Virus record (IMG/VR): IMGVR_UViG_3300022751_000016
Location: 1 to 64,000 of that record
Length of the DNA stretch: 64,000 nucleotides
From: a virus
Reading direction: 5' to 3' (one strand)
Within the stretch, counting starts at the first letter, position 1. Each line of letters begins with the position of its first letter. Position numbers and translations under genes: made by a program. The notes under the pieces were generated by a model. It was given only the letters and a program-made list of their open reading frames with translations. It did no database searches and was not told where the DNA came from. Shown here one piece after another: positions 36,287-44,810 of the stretch.

Positions 36287-36970
36287 ATGATTAACTCACC
36301 TAAGAAAGAGAACAAGGAAAAAAGAGTATTAAAAACAGAGCCTAAACTTAAGGTAGATTTAAACGAAGAACAAAAAGAGTTTGTAAAATTATTTTATGAA
36401 TTTGATGTTTGTTTTTTACATGGAGATTTTGGTTCTGGTAAATCTTTGGCAGCAGTCCACACAGCATTGTCGGCATTCAGAAAGAAACAGTTTAATAACA
36501 TATGGATTACCAGACCTATGCTAAAAAATTCTCTAGCTGCCCTTCCTGGAACACTTGAAGAAAAAATGTCACCTTATACTTTTCCAATTACACAAAATAT
36601 GGAAGTATGTCAAGGTAAAGAAATGACAGATAAAATGTTAAAAGAAGGTATGGTTAAAATAATGCCTATTGAAGTTGCAAAAGGATGCTCTTTTATTGAC
36701 TCAGTAGTTATAATTGATGAATATGAAGATATGACTTATGCAGATTTTAGAACAATTTTAACTAGATTATCTAAGGGAAGTAAAATGATTTTCTGCGGTT
36801 CAAAAGAGCAAATTGATAAGCAGATAGGTAAAAATAGTTGTATTTATGACACTATGAGACTAGAAAACTCTGGATTAGTAGGCTATAAAACATTAACAGC
36901 AAATCACAGAAATCCTATTTTGACAAATATTATAGATTTTTTAGAAAAAGATTTGCACAACTCAAAATAA
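36287..36970 (+). CDS. PhoH-like ATPase
   Basis: 227 residues. Walker A GDFGSGKS (46-53), Walker B VVIIDEYE (140-147), and a conserved arginine motif near LTANHRNP. PhoH proteins are P-loop ATPases common in phages of aquatic bacteria; the substrate is thought to be RNA. The stop is followed immediately by the next promoter. Confidence 0.85.
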   Translation: MINSPKKENKEKRVLKTEPKLKVDLNEEQKEFVKLFYEFDVCFLHGDFGSGKSLAAVHTALSAFRKKQFNNIWITRPMLKNSLAALPGTLEEKMSPYTFPITQNMEVCQGKEMTDKMLKEGMVKIMPIEVAKGCSFIDSVVIIDEYEDMTYADFRTILTRLSKGSKMIFCGSKEQIDKQIGKNSCIYDTMRLENSGLVGYKTLTANHRNPILTNIIDFLEKDLHNSK

Positions 36971-36983
36971 ATTATTATATTTG
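36952..36983 (+). promoter_or_regulatory. Promoter of a long non-coding leader
   Basis: TTTG (inside the end of the PhoH gene), exactly 20 bases, TATATTTG. Confidence 0.78.
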
Positions 36984-36986
36984 CAT

Positions 36987-37107
36987 AAGAAAGATAGGTA
37001 AAAACACTTTTCGGCTTTTTGGTAATACGTGTGCTGTATTCTGGTAACAGGATTAAACCTTATAACAACGTGTGATGTGGATGAGTGACCACAAATCTTT
37101 CTTTTTT
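36987..37107 (+). ncRNA. Putative small RNA closed by a 9-base-pair stem
   Basis: AAGAAAGAT (36987-36995) pairs with ATCTTTCTT (37095-37103) and is followed by TTTT. It starts four bases after the promoter box and ends in a terminator-like U-run, so a discrete RNA of about 120 bases is plausible. No open frame of note. Confidence 0.55.
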
Positions 37108-37139
37108 AACTTTTTCGCGCAAAAATAACAGTCATTTGA

Positions 37140-37262
37140 ACTTAACACTAGGATAATGACAAGCGATTGGACAAAGTTAAGTGTCACGAATTGCCCTGTA
37201 ACAGCTAAATGTTGCCAGTTAGAGTAGGTCTGAGACTATTATGTGAAGCTCTAACATTTTTT
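37140..37262 (+). ncRNA. Second structured block with terminator-like hairpin
   Basis: Two stems: ACTTAAC / GTTAAGT (37140-37182) and GTTAGAG / CTCTAAC (37218-37255), the latter followed by ATTTTTTAT. Lies between the small RNA and a pseudoknot-like element; no open frame. Confidence 0.45.
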
Positions 37263-37263
37263 A

Positions 37264-37337
37264 TCGGTATCATCCCCTGTGATAGTATCTAAGGGCTAGT
37301 AGGAGTTGCATGTTAATACCGAGTGTGTAATCCTACT
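37264..37337 (+). ncRNA. Pseudoknot-like leader element
   Basis: TCGGTAT (37264-37270) pairs with ATACCGA (37316-37322), and AGTAGGA (37298-37304) pairs with TCCTACT (37331-37337). The stems interleave, as in an H-type pseudoknot. It ends 28 bases before the ATG at 37366, where it could control translation or transcription of that gene. Confidence 0.5.
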
Positions 37338-37365
37338 TATTTTTATAAAATGTAATATCAAATAG

Positions 37366-38148
37366 ATGAAAACACAAGGACAAGGTTTTAACTATAAAGT
37401 AAACGGCGAAAATAAAACTAAAGAAGAGATTGATAATATGGACTTAAGTAATATGAATTGTACAGTTGATGGTTTATCTGTTCTATATTCTTTTCCCGAC
37501 CAAAATTATATTAGGCATTTTGTAGAAATTAAGGAGAAAATAAAACTACAAGAACTAAGAGATTATTTGATAACAGATAATATTATTTGTACAGACCTGA
37601 GCACAATATATGGTATAATGTCCGCAGAAACAGAAGATGAGTTAAAAGATATTCTTAAGAAGTTACCAGAGACAAATACGCGGCTAGAAAAAGAGATAAT
37701 CAGAACAAAAACTGAAGAAATTCTAGATGAAGTTGAAAAATACCAACAAGAAGTTAACGGAGGTATTTTAAAAGGAGAAGAGTTTCCATACGATTTTACA
37801 AATTTAAACTTTAATGTAATTACAAGTAGTAATATAGAAGAAAATGAGACAATAGAATATTTCCAAGGAATAAAAGAAACAGAAGGTAAATTAGACTATT
37901 CAGAAATAAATTTCAGGTTATTAGATTTAATGGCTAAAAGATTTATGGATAACAAGGTTAAATATCCTAAAGGTAACTCTAAAAAAGTATTAGATAAAAA
38001 TGAAATTCTTTGGGCGGCATTCAGACACATTAGAAAGATGATTCAACCTATTGAAAATGACCCAGAAACTTATGAAGACCATCTTTCTGCTGTTTTAACT
38101 AACATGAGTATTATTTTAGACCAATTAGATTTGGATAAGTCAAAATAA
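37366..38148 (+). CDS. DUF5664-like nucleotide hydrolase candidate
   Basis: 260 residues. The C-terminal 90 residues run LMAKRFMDNKVKYPKGNS, FRHIRKMIQPIENDPETYED and HLSAVLTNMSIILDQL, resembling the helical DUF5664 domain (dATP/dGTP diphosphohydrolase type; KY, N, RH, E and H positions). The N-terminal 170 residues are an unrecognised charged region. A role in phage nucleotide metabolism is inferred; the match needs a profile search. Confidence 0.55.
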   Translation: MKTQGQGFNYKVNGENKTKEEIDNMDLSNMNCTVDGLSVLYSFPDQNYIRHFVEIKEKIKLQELRDYLITDNIICTDLSTIYGIMSAETEDELKDILKKLPETNTRLEKEIIRTKTEEILDEVEKYQQEVNGGILKGEEFPYDFTNLNFNVITSSNIEENETIEYFQGIKETEGKLDYSEINFRLLDLMAKRFMDNKVKYPKGNSKKVLDKNEILWAAFRHIRKMIQPIENDPETYEDHLSAVLTNMSIILDQLDLDKSK

Positions 38149-38161
38149 AGTTGTATATTTG
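38130..38161 (+). promoter_or_regulatory. Promoter within the end of the previous gene
   Basis: TTTG, exactly 20 bases, TATATTTG; 19 bases before the ATG at 38181. Confidence 0.75.
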
Positions 38162-38180
38162 TAGAAGATAAATAAGACGT

Positions 38181-38639
38181 ATGAAGAGAATCAGATTGAG
38201 TTTGACAGGAGTTGGGGAGGTTTTAAAAGAATCCGCGGAAAAGAAATTAGAAAAAGAAAGTTCAATTCCTAGATGTGATTCAGGACATACAAGAGAATTC
38301 TACGAAGACTTAAATATTCCAGAAAATAAAATTCCAAAAGAACTTATAGAAAGAGAGAAAAATCAAGATGTAGAGTTAGAAGACGATGATTTTGAAATGG
38401 TAACTTCTGACATTATAGTTTATGAAGACCAAATAAAGTTTATGGTTACAGATGATGAATTTACAACTATATTTTTAAATGACGGACTTAATTTAACAGT
38501 GTTAGAAACATCAGAAGAAATCGATTACTATATTGATTTTATGGAAAGGACATGGTTTGATAAATTAAAAGACTCTATTTCCTTCTTTATTCGCCGAATA
38601 AAAAATAAATTAACAAATAAAAATGGAAAACAAAATTAA
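38181..38639 (+). CDS. Uncharacterised acidic protein, 152 residues
   Basis: Basic N-terminus (MKRIRLSLTGVGEVLKESAE), acidic middle (NQDVELEDDDFEMV), basic C-terminal helix with IRRIKNKL. Not recognised. Overlaps the next gene by 17 bases. Confidence 0.6.
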   Translation: MKRIRLSLTGVGEVLKESAEKKLEKESSIPRCDSGHTREFYEDLNIPENKIPKELIEREKNQDVELEDDDFEMVTSDIIVYEDQIKFMVTDDEFTTIFLNDGLNLTVLETSEEIDYYIDFMERTWFDKLKDSISFFIRRIKNKLTNKNGKQN

Positions 38640-38916
38640 GAGATTTTTAGAATTAAGTAAAGAGTTTACTGTAAAATCACATGAAGTATATGAAGGATTT
38701 GAAGAGACTTACGGAAATATAACAATAAATGGCGGAATTTGTTACACTAGTGTAGGATGTACTACAACAAATGGATATCAGACTCCAACAAAACTAGAAC
38801 AGTTTACAAAATCTCAACAAGAGAAGATTGAAAAAGCGCAAAGATACGAAGAATACTTAAAGTTGCAATCTGATTTATTAGAGTATTACACAGCAAAAGA
38901 AAAATTAAACAATTAA
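38623..38916 (+). CDS. Uncharacterised 97-residue protein
   Basis: Helical ends with a short Gly/Thr-rich centre (NITINGGICYTSVGCTTTNG). Not recognised. It lies directly upstream of the SSB-like gene. Confidence 0.55.
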   Translation: MENKIKRFLELSKEFTVKSHEVYEGFEETYGNITINGGICYTSVGCTTTNGYQTPTKLEQFTKSQQEKIEKAQRYEEYLKLQSDLLEYYTAKEKLNN

Positions 38917-38936
38917 ATATAAACAAGGAAAGCAAA

Positions 38937-39659
38937 ATGGCAACAAAGTATTTACAGATTAACTACCAAGACGGAAATATTTTTCAGTTCTCAAAGACTG
39001 AACAAGAAGGGTATGAACCGCACACAAACACAAAAGGAACAATTTCATACAGAAAGATTTATAATAAAGGTCTTTATGGAACATTAAAAGGAGTGACAAT
39101 TAGAGAAAGTGATTTTGGAAAAGAGATTTCAATTGCAGTTGTAGATAATGTAGGGGACAATGTTTACCTTAATTTACCTCTTTTTGATGCTAAGAAAAAT
39201 TTAGCAAGTTATGCAGAATCATTTATCACAGTACTTCCTCAATTAAAATTAGGAAACCCTTATAGATTTTATGCTTATAATATTAAAGAAGAAGGTCAAA
39301 AATATTCTAAAGTTGGTATTTCAGTAGCTCACGCAGATATTCAAGCAGAAACCGCAGATAAAGAAAATAAAATTACCAAGTTATCTTACACTTATACAAA
39401 AGATGGTAAAGAAGTAAAAGGAGACGTACCAGCAATTTTGTGGGAAGAAGATTATACAGGAGCAAGAACTATGAATGCAACAGCTAAAAATAAATATCTT
39501 TATGATGTTTTGATGGCAAATGTAGGAGAATCAACTCAACAACCAACTGCTAGTGTAGGCGCACCACGACCTAAAACCACTACAAAAACAGCTTCAGAAG
39601 CTTTTGAGCCAGCAACTAATTTAAATCAGAAAGAACCTACGGATTTACCCTTTGCTTAA
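38937..39659 (+). CDS. Single-stranded DNA-binding-like protein
   Basis: 240 residues. Residues 1-150 are beta-rich (KYLQINYQDGNIFQFS, KEISIAVVDNVGDNVYLNLP), consistent with an OB-like fold. The C-terminal 60 residues are a Thr/Pro/Ala-rich linker ending TDLPFA, similar to the SSB tail tip (DxPF) that recruits partner proteins. Gene neighbourhood (recA, HNH, PhoH) supports a replication or recombination role. Fold assignment is an inference. Confidence 0.62.
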   Translation: MATKYLQINYQDGNIFQFSKTEQEGYEPHTNTKGTISYRKIYNKGLYGTLKGVTIRESDFGKEISIAVVDNVGDNVYLNLPLFDAKKNLASYAESFITVLPQLKLGNPYRFYAYNIKEEGQKYSKVGISVAHADIQAETADKENKITKLSYTYTKDGKEVKGDVPAILWEEDYTGARTMNATAKNKYLYDVLMANVGESTQQPTASVGAPRPKTTTKTASEAFEPATNLNQKEPTDLPFA

Positions 39660-39668
39660 GTATTGATT

Positions 39669-40562
39669 ATGAGGAAGTTACAACAGACAAGAATACACAA
39701 TCCACCCGAAGTATTAGGTAATTGTTTTCCTACCGTTATAGCTTGCTTCTTAGATTTAGATTCTCCTGATGATGTTATTCAAATTCAGGAGAAATACCAA
39801 GAAAAGGACTGGAATATTCAGTTATTTAATTGGTTAAAAGAAAGAGGCTGGGTTTGGAAAACTATTTCAGGTCATTTATATGACGATTCTTTTTACACAG
39901 TTACAGGTAAAGTAAGTAGAAATGGAGCAAGTCATATTTGTATTTATAGAAATGGAGAGTTATACCACGACCCAAATCCTTGTAATTCAGGTTTAATAAG
40001 TGAAGATGTTTTTGAAACTTTTACTAAAGAGTCTAAAATTTGCTTTAAATGTAATAAGATGAAGTTGCTTACAGACTATTATAAGCATAAACAAATGGGT
40101 GATGGTTTATTAGGTAAATGCAAATCTTGCACAAAAGAAGATACTAAAGCAAGAACTGCAATCAATACGTCAACACCAGAGGGTTTAGAAAAAGAAAGAG
40201 AGCGTCATAGAGATAAATATCACAGATTAGGTTATAAGGATGTTCATAAACCTACAGCCGAAGTAAGATACGAAAACACTGTGAGGCATAGATTAAAATA
40301 CCCTGAAAAACACAAGGCTAAAAATGCAACACAGACTTTAACTAGAACAGAAGGAAATCATTTACATCATTGGAGTTACAATCAACAGCATTGGAAAGAT
40401 TGTATTGAAATGGACGTTATTAATCACGCTAAATTACATAGGTTTATAGTGTATGATAATGATACATTTTATTACAACGATTTAGATGGAATACCTTTAG
40501 ATACGAAAGAAAAACACGAAAATTACATTAAACAACTAGGAATAGAAATTTATAAACAGTAA
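39669..40562 (+). CDS. Fusion of a papain-like peptidase domain with an HNH homing-nuclease domain
   Basis: 297 residues from the ATG at 39669 (a TTG two codons earlier is the alternative). Residues 1-120 have LGNCFPTVIACFLDL (nucleophile Cys), ASHICIYRNGELYHDPNP (His, then Asp/Asn), matching small papain-like domains seen in phages. From residue 125 CFKCNKMKLLTDYY and GKCKSCTKED form a zinc site, followed by a basic helix and NHLHHWSYNQQHW...NHAKLHRF, an HNH-like nuclease tail. The second part looks like a homing nuclease joined in frame. Confidence 0.68.
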   Translation: MRKLQQTRIHNPPEVLGNCFPTVIACFLDLDSPDDVIQIQEKYQEKDWNIQLFNWLKERGWVWKTISGHLYDDSFYTVTGKVSRNGASHICIYRNGELYHDPNPCNSGLISEDVFETFTKESKICFKCNKMKLLTDYYKHKQMGDGLLGKCKSCTKEDTKARTAINTSTPEGLEKERERHRDKYHRLGYKDVHKPTAEVRYENTVRHRLKYPEKHKAKNATQTLTRTEGNHLHHWSYNQQHWKDCIEMDVINHAKLHRFIVYDNDTFYYNDLDGIPLDTKEKHENYIKQLGIEIYKQ

Positions 40563-40567
40563 AAACA

Positions 40568-40723
40568 ATGTACCAAATAACAGAACAAGGACTTAGAGAA
40601 TTAGAAACTTACATTCAAGAAATTCCATTTAAATATGCAAACACTATACTGAAATTACTAGGAAATAGTGTTAGTAAGTTAGACGAACCCAAAACCAAAA
40701 CAGAAGAAAACCCAAAGAAATAA
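40568..40723 (+). CDS. Small helical protein, 51 residues
   Basis: MYQITEQGLRELETYIQEIP..., helical, with a charged Pro/Lys tail. Sits five bases after the fusion gene and five before the next gene. Confidence 0.5.
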   Translation: MYQITEQGLRELETYIQEIPFKYANTILKLLGNSVSKLDEPKTKTEENPKK

Positions 40724-40728
40724 AGTCC

Positions 40729-41064
40729 ATGACAGAACAAAAAACAAACATAACAGAATACAGCTACCCAACAGAAACTAAAGTGGAAATTTTAGGAAGT
40801 GTATTACTAGCCTTACTAAATCTACTTAACGATGTACACACCAATGAAGGACGGATGGTATTATTAGCAGACTTACCAAATGAAAATGGAGAATTAGTAG
40901 AAGCCTCGCCAATTGAATTTTTTCAACAACAACCTAGAAGAGCTCTTACAGATTTAGGCGCGAGTGCTTTAGATTTAAAACTGTTCTTAGAAGAAGTACA
41001 CTTAAGAAATATTGAAAATAATATAGCTATAAAGAATGAAGAAATCGGGTCATTCAAAATTTAA
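40729..41064 (+). CDS. Uncharacterised 111-residue protein
   Basis: Helical, with VEILGSVLLALLNLLNDVHT and FLEEVHLRNIENN. Not recognised. Overlaps the next gene by 29 bases. Confidence 0.55.
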   Translation: MTEQKTNITEYSYPTETKVEILGSVLLALLNLLNDVHTNEGRMVLLADLPNENGELVEASPIEFFQQQPRRALTDLGASALDLKLFLEEVHLRNIENNIAIKNEEIGSFKI

Positions 41065-41287
41065 TTATCATACTACGTGGGCACAGGAAGTGAAGAATGA
41101 GCTTGGAGCTTCCTATGTCTCGTGGGAAAATAATAAAGGAAAGTACAGTCTAATTATAGGACTAGAAACCACAGACGGCGAAAAAAGAAAACTAAATATT
41201 CCTATTAATGGTACACCAATGGATACAACTCCTGAACATTATATGGAACTTATTAAAAAATTAAAGAATGCAGACAGAGAGATATAG
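41036..41287 (+). CDS. Uncharacterised 83-residue protein
   Basis: Basic N-terminus (MKKSGHSKFNYHTTWAQEVK), beta-rich centre. Not recognised. Confidence 0.5.
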   Translation: MKKSGHSKFNYHTTWAQEVKNELGASYVSWENNKGKYSLIIGLETTDGEKRKLNIPINGTPMDTTPEHYMELIKKLKNADREI

Positions 41288-41288
41288 A

Positions 41289-41447
41289 ATGTTATATGAG
41301 GCTTTATTAGAAGATGGAGATTTATTAACTTTATTTCCAGAGCTAAAAAGAAAAGACAGAGAAAATAATTGGGAGACAGATAAAAATAAATTCATTAAAC
41401 TACAAGAAGAGCAAGAAAAAGCTTTAAATATAAACGTTGAAGACTAA
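41289..41447 (+). CDS. Small acidic protein before the chaperonin gene
   Basis: 52 residues, MLYEALLEDGDLLTLFPELK..., helical. The stop overlaps the chaperonin ATG in TAATG, so the chaperonin is probably translated by coupling to it. Confidence 0.55.
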   Translation: MLYEALLEDGDLLTLFPELKRKDRENNWETDKNKFIKLQEEQEKALNINVED

Positions 41448-42940
41448 TGGGAGTTATTTTAAATAATAAGAAGATTATTGAGGGTGTTAATATTGTTGCT
41501 AACGCTGTTAAATATACTATGGGTGCAGAAGGAGGTCTTGCAATAATTGACAATATGCAACATGTTACAATAAGTAAAGATGGCGTGACGGTGTGCAAAG
41601 AAATACACTTAGAAGATGTAGTTGAAAATATGGGAGCTTCTCTTATGAAAGAGGCAGCTTTAAAAACTCTAAAAGAAGCAGGTGATGGTACTTCAACTAC
41701 TTGTGTATTGGCACAAGCCTTAATAAATAAGGGTAAGCAGCTTATTGAAAGCGGAGTTTCCCATGTTGAAATTAGAGAAGGAATTTTACAAGCTAAAAAT
41801 GATGTAATTGACCGACTAAATTCACATTCTAGGAGAACAAATAAGAAAGATGTTTATAGGGTTGCTAAAGTAGCTGCCAATGGAGACGAAGAAATTGCAA
41901 AACTTATAAAAAAAGCTTATGAATCTATCAGTTTAGACGGAATGATTGAGGTAATTAGCACAGCAAATAAGGAAACTACCTTGGAAGTTAATGAAGGTCT
42001 AAAGATAGATAAAGGTTATTTTTCAGACCACTTTATAACCGACACAGTTAAAAAAACGGCAGTACTTACAAATGTTAAAATTTTAGCTATTGATGGTAGT
42101 ATTCCAGAAGATTTTGTCAAGTTGTTAATGCCTGCAATTAAAGAATGTGAAAAAGATAATAGCAGTTTATTTATTATCTGTGATGAAATACATAATACCG
42201 CAGCAGGCTCTTTAATTAGAAATAAACTAAATAATACTCTAGCTTCATGTGTAATTAAAAATCCACTCTACGGAAAAGGAAAATTAGAATTATTACAAGA
42301 TGTAGAAGCTTATACTGGAGCTAAAATGTTAAAACTAGGAGTTAGCGAAGATTATACATTAGGGACTGCTGAAAGAATTGTTATAAATGAAAACGAGACG
42401 CTTATACAAAAAAATGAATCATCAGAATTTTTAGATGAGTATATAAAGTCTGTTAAATTACAGGAAAATAGTGAAAAAAGACTCTCTAATCTATCATCTA
42501 ATTTAGCTACACTTTTTATAGGTGGGGATAGCCCTTCAGAGATGTCTGAGAAGTATGACAGAGCAGAAGATTCAGTTTTAGCAGTTAAGTCTGCACTTAG
42601 TTCAGGAATTGTTGCAGGAGGAGGAAGTACTTTCGAATATATTTCAAAAGAGTTATCTTCAAATAATGTGGGGTACAGTATACTGTTAGACAGTATTAGA
42701 GCTCCATATAAACAAATTCTTAAAAATGCTGGAATAAAAGCTTCATTTTTTAAAACTATTCCTAAAATAAAAAAATATGGAGAAGTTTACAATGTAAAAA
42801 CTAGAAAAGTAGAAGAAATGGAATTAAATGGTATTCTTGATTCTACAAAGGTATTAAAAACAGCCTTGGAAAGTGCAGTATCAATAGCAATATTAATATT
42901 ATCTACAAAAATATCTATAACAACAGAAAAAAGCAAATGA
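41447..42940 (+). CDS. GroEL-like chaperonin
   Basis: 497 residues, about 50 fewer than bacterial GroEL. ATP-site motifs are kept: VTISKDGVTV (about 40-49) and EAGDGTSTT (77-85), and a late VAGGGS (GroEL has VAGGGV). The GGM-repeat tail is absent. It should form a ring complex that folds phage proteins, probably virion proteins. The stop overlaps the GroES-like gene by four bases. Confidence 0.88.
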   Translation: MGVILNNKKIIEGVNIVANAVKYTMGAEGGLAIIDNMQHVTISKDGVTVCKEIHLEDVVENMGASLMKEAALKTLKEAGDGTSTTCVLAQALINKGKQLIESGVSHVEIREGILQAKNDVIDRLNSHSRRTNKKDVYRVAKVAANGDEEIAKLIKKAYESISLDGMIEVISTANKETTLEVNEGLKIDKGYFSDHFITDTVKKTAVLTNVKILAIDGSIPEDFVKLLMPAIKECEKDNSSLFIICDEIHNTAAGSLIRNKLNNTLASCVIKNPLYGKGKLELLQDVEAYTGAKMLKLGVSEDYTLGTAERIVINENETLIQKNESSEFLDEYIKSVKLQENSEKRLSNLSSNLATLFIGGDSPSEMSEKYDRAEDSVLAVKSALSSGIVAGGGSTFEYISKELSSNNVGYSILLDSIRAPYKQILKNAGIKASFFKTIPKIKKYGEVYNVKTRKVEEMELNGILDSTKVLKTALESAVSIAILILSTKISITTEKSK

Positions 42941-43200
42941 AATTAGAATTTTTAGGAAATGAAATAGTGTTTGAACCTATTGAAAGCGTAAGCAGCGGCT
43001 TTGTTACAGGTGAAGAAAAGTTAAAACAAGGTAAAATACTTTACGTAGGTAAATCATCTAAATTAGGGTATAATGAGGGTGACTCAATAGTTTATGAAGA
43101 TGGACTTATGATTACAAAAAAGAATATTTTAGGGACGGATTACAGTATTATTTCGGAATTAGGTATAACTTGTAGAATTATTGAAGATGAAACAACATAA
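42937..43200 (+). CDS. GroES-like co-chaperonin
   Basis: 87 residues. The pattern VFEPIE, then a mobile-loop-like SSGFVTGEEKLKQGKILYVG, GYNEGDSIVYEDG and DYSIISE follows the cpn10 fold (GK-V-VG, GD-V, roof and DI-like end). It should cap the adjacent chaperonin. Overlaps the GroEL-like gene in ATGA. Confidence 0.8.
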   Translation: MKLEFLGNEIVFEPIESVSSGFVTGEEKLKQGKILYVGKSSKLGYNEGDSIVYEDGLMITKKNILGTDYSIISELGITCRIIEDETT

Positions 43201-43900
43201 AATTTGGATTGCATTAGCTATTTGCGTAATGTTTGTGTATTTTTTAAGAACTTGCTCAAATAATAGCTTGCAAAGAACGGTGGGAAAGAATGAAGTACTA
43301 AAAGAAGCTGTTGAAAAAGTAAAAGACGGTACAGAAGTTAATGAGCTTAAACGGTTGCGAGAAAGAGATTCTATTATTAAGGAAAACTCGGCTAAAGAAA
43401 AGCAAATAAAACAGTTGAGGGATAAGATATCTGAGAGTGATTTTAAAATTGCAGACTTAAAAGTGCAAATAAGCAAAGATAAGCTTAAGATTAAGGATAT
43501 GAATTTATCTAGAATTGCAGATACTCTTAACTCTTTTTATGGTGGAAAAAACGCTATAGCAAATCAATCAGATATTTCAATTAAATCAGTTCTGCCTAAT
43601 CAAATAGTGGAAACTTATGTTGAAAATGAATTTAACAAGAATGTTGTCGCAGAAAAAGATAAACAGATAGTTGTTTTTGACAGTATTGTAGGAGCTAAAG
43701 ATAAGATTATTTACAGTAAAAGTATTCTCTTAGTTTCGGCGGAAAAAAGCGTAGAAGAACATAAAGAAGTGATTAAAGTACAAGAAGAATTTAGTCAAGG
43801 TATTGTAAAAGAAAATAGGAAAATTAAGACTAAGAGTGTTTTCAGTCAAATACTGGCAGTGGGAGTTGGAGCAATTGCAGGATTTTTAATAGCAAAGTAG
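43187..43900 (+). CDS. Membrane-anchored coiled-coil protein with hydrophobic ends
   Basis: 237 residues from the ATG at 43187; a TTG six bases earlier is less likely. N-terminal membrane helix (about 6-20), long coiled coils (about 40-105 and 160-215), and a C-terminal hydrophobic segment ending AVGVGAIAGFLIAK. This resembles spanin-like or envelope-spanning proteins, but it sits in the early/middle region beside the chaperonins. Followed by a terminator. Confidence 0.65.
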   Translation: MKQHKIWIALAICVMFVYFLRTCSNNSLQRTVGKNEVLKEAVEKVKDGTEVNELKRLRERDSIIKENSAKEKQIKQLRDKISESDFKIADLKVQISKDKLKIKDMNLSRIADTLNSFYGGKNAIANQSDISIKSVLPNQIVETYVENEFNKNVVAEKDKQIVVFDSIVGAKDKIIYSKSILLVSAEKSVEEHKEVIKVQEEFSQGIVKENRKIKTKSVFSQILAVGVGAIAGFLIAK

Positions 43901-43923
43901 TATTATAATTATTTATTTTTTAG

Positions 43924-43952
43924 AGGAGGAGATGTAAATTTCCTCCTTTTTT
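43924..43952 (+). terminator. Intrinsic terminator of the chaperonin operon
   Basis: AGGAGGA / TCCTCCT stem with a ten-base loop, followed by TTTTT. Just upstream of the next promoter. Confidence 0.85.
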
Positions 43953-43953
43953 A

Positions 43954-43985
43954 TTTGGTAGTTATTTAAAAAAGAGTTATATTTG
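43954..43985 (+). promoter_or_regulatory. Promoter of the 44-49 kb operon
   Basis: TTTG, exactly 20 bases, TATATTTG; the ATG at 44005 follows 19 bases later. Confidence 0.8.
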
Positions 43986-44004
43986 TAGTGTAAAATAATA
44001 GACT

Positions 44005-44196
44005 ATGTTAGTACGATTAGAAAGTGTCAAAAATTCCGAGCAGGTTTTAGTAATTGACGAAATAGGTAGATTTTTAGGTGAAATTAATGAAGTTGAATTC
44101 TTTTTAGATTGTATATTAGATGATGAGGACATTTTAGAAGAGGATGATTATGTTTATTATAAAGTTGATAAGGAATGTTTAAATAAATTGTTATAA
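44005..44196 (+). CDS. Uncharacterised acidic protein, 63 residues
   Basis: Acidic C-terminal half (ILDDEDILEEDDYVYYKVDK). Not recognised. First gene of the operon; its stop overlaps the next ATG by one base. Confidence 0.55.
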   Translation: MLVRLESVKNSEQVLVIDEIGRFLGEINEVEFFLDCILDDEDILEEDDYVYYKVDKECLNKLL

Positions 44197-44573
44197 TGGA
44201 AAAAGAATTTATACCATATGAAGAGGCATTAGCTTTAAAAGAATTAGGATTTGATGAACCTTGTTTTGGATTTTACTTCCCAAATACTACATTAATTCAA
44301 ATACATACAACAGGTTTTCCTAATGATAAAAAAGATTGTGTTCTAGCACCAACATTTTTTCAAACCTTTAGGTGGTTTAGAGAGAAGTATAGTTTAGATG
44401 GGTGGGTTGTGCCTTATCATTCATTAAAAGGTAAAAAATACTCTTATATAATTGAAGGTTCGGATTTTTACTTAGAGTACGACACTGAAGAATTAGACTT
44501 TGATACTTACGAAGAAGCAGAATTAGAATGTCTTAAAAAATTAATAGAAATCGCCAAAAAAGACGATAATTAA
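44196..44573 (+). CDS. Conserved unknown protein, 125 residues
   Basis: Starts MEKEFIPYEEALALKELGFD with FGFYFPNTT and APTFFQTFRWFREKYSLDG. I recognise this as a small uncharacterised family frequent in Bacteroidota phages and prophages (from memory). Mixed alpha/beta with an acidic C-terminus. No function known. Confidence 0.65.
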   Translation: MEKEFIPYEEALALKELGFDEPCFGFYFPNTTLIQIHTTGFPNDKKDCVLAPTFFQTFRWFREKYSLDGWVVPYHSLKGKKYSYIIEGSDFYLEYDTEELDFDTYEEAELECLKKLIEIAKKDDN

Positions 44574-44609
44574 AAATATCGCGTTAAAAAACGATAGAAT
44601 GAAAAAGTT

Positions 44610-44804
44610 ATGATAAGGTATATTTATAATAAAGAAAAACAAACAGTTGAACTTTTATCAGGAGGTTCTTTTGAAGAATTAGAAGATTTGATTAATAAGT
44701 TTAAAGACTGTTCTTTTATTATTTCGCGCGAAAAAGCTGAGAATAAAGGTGTATTAGTCGGAGGAGTCTATAAAACAGTAATATCAGGGATAGAACATAA
44801 TTAG
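44610..44804 (+). CDS. Uncharacterised 64-residue protein
   Basis: Short alpha/beta protein (MIRYIYNKEKQTVELLSGGS). Not recognised. Confidence 0.5.
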   Translation: MIRYIYNKEKQTVELLSGGSFEELEDLINKFKDCSFIISREKAENKGVLVGGVYKTVISGIEHN

Positions 44805-44810
44805 CGTAGT

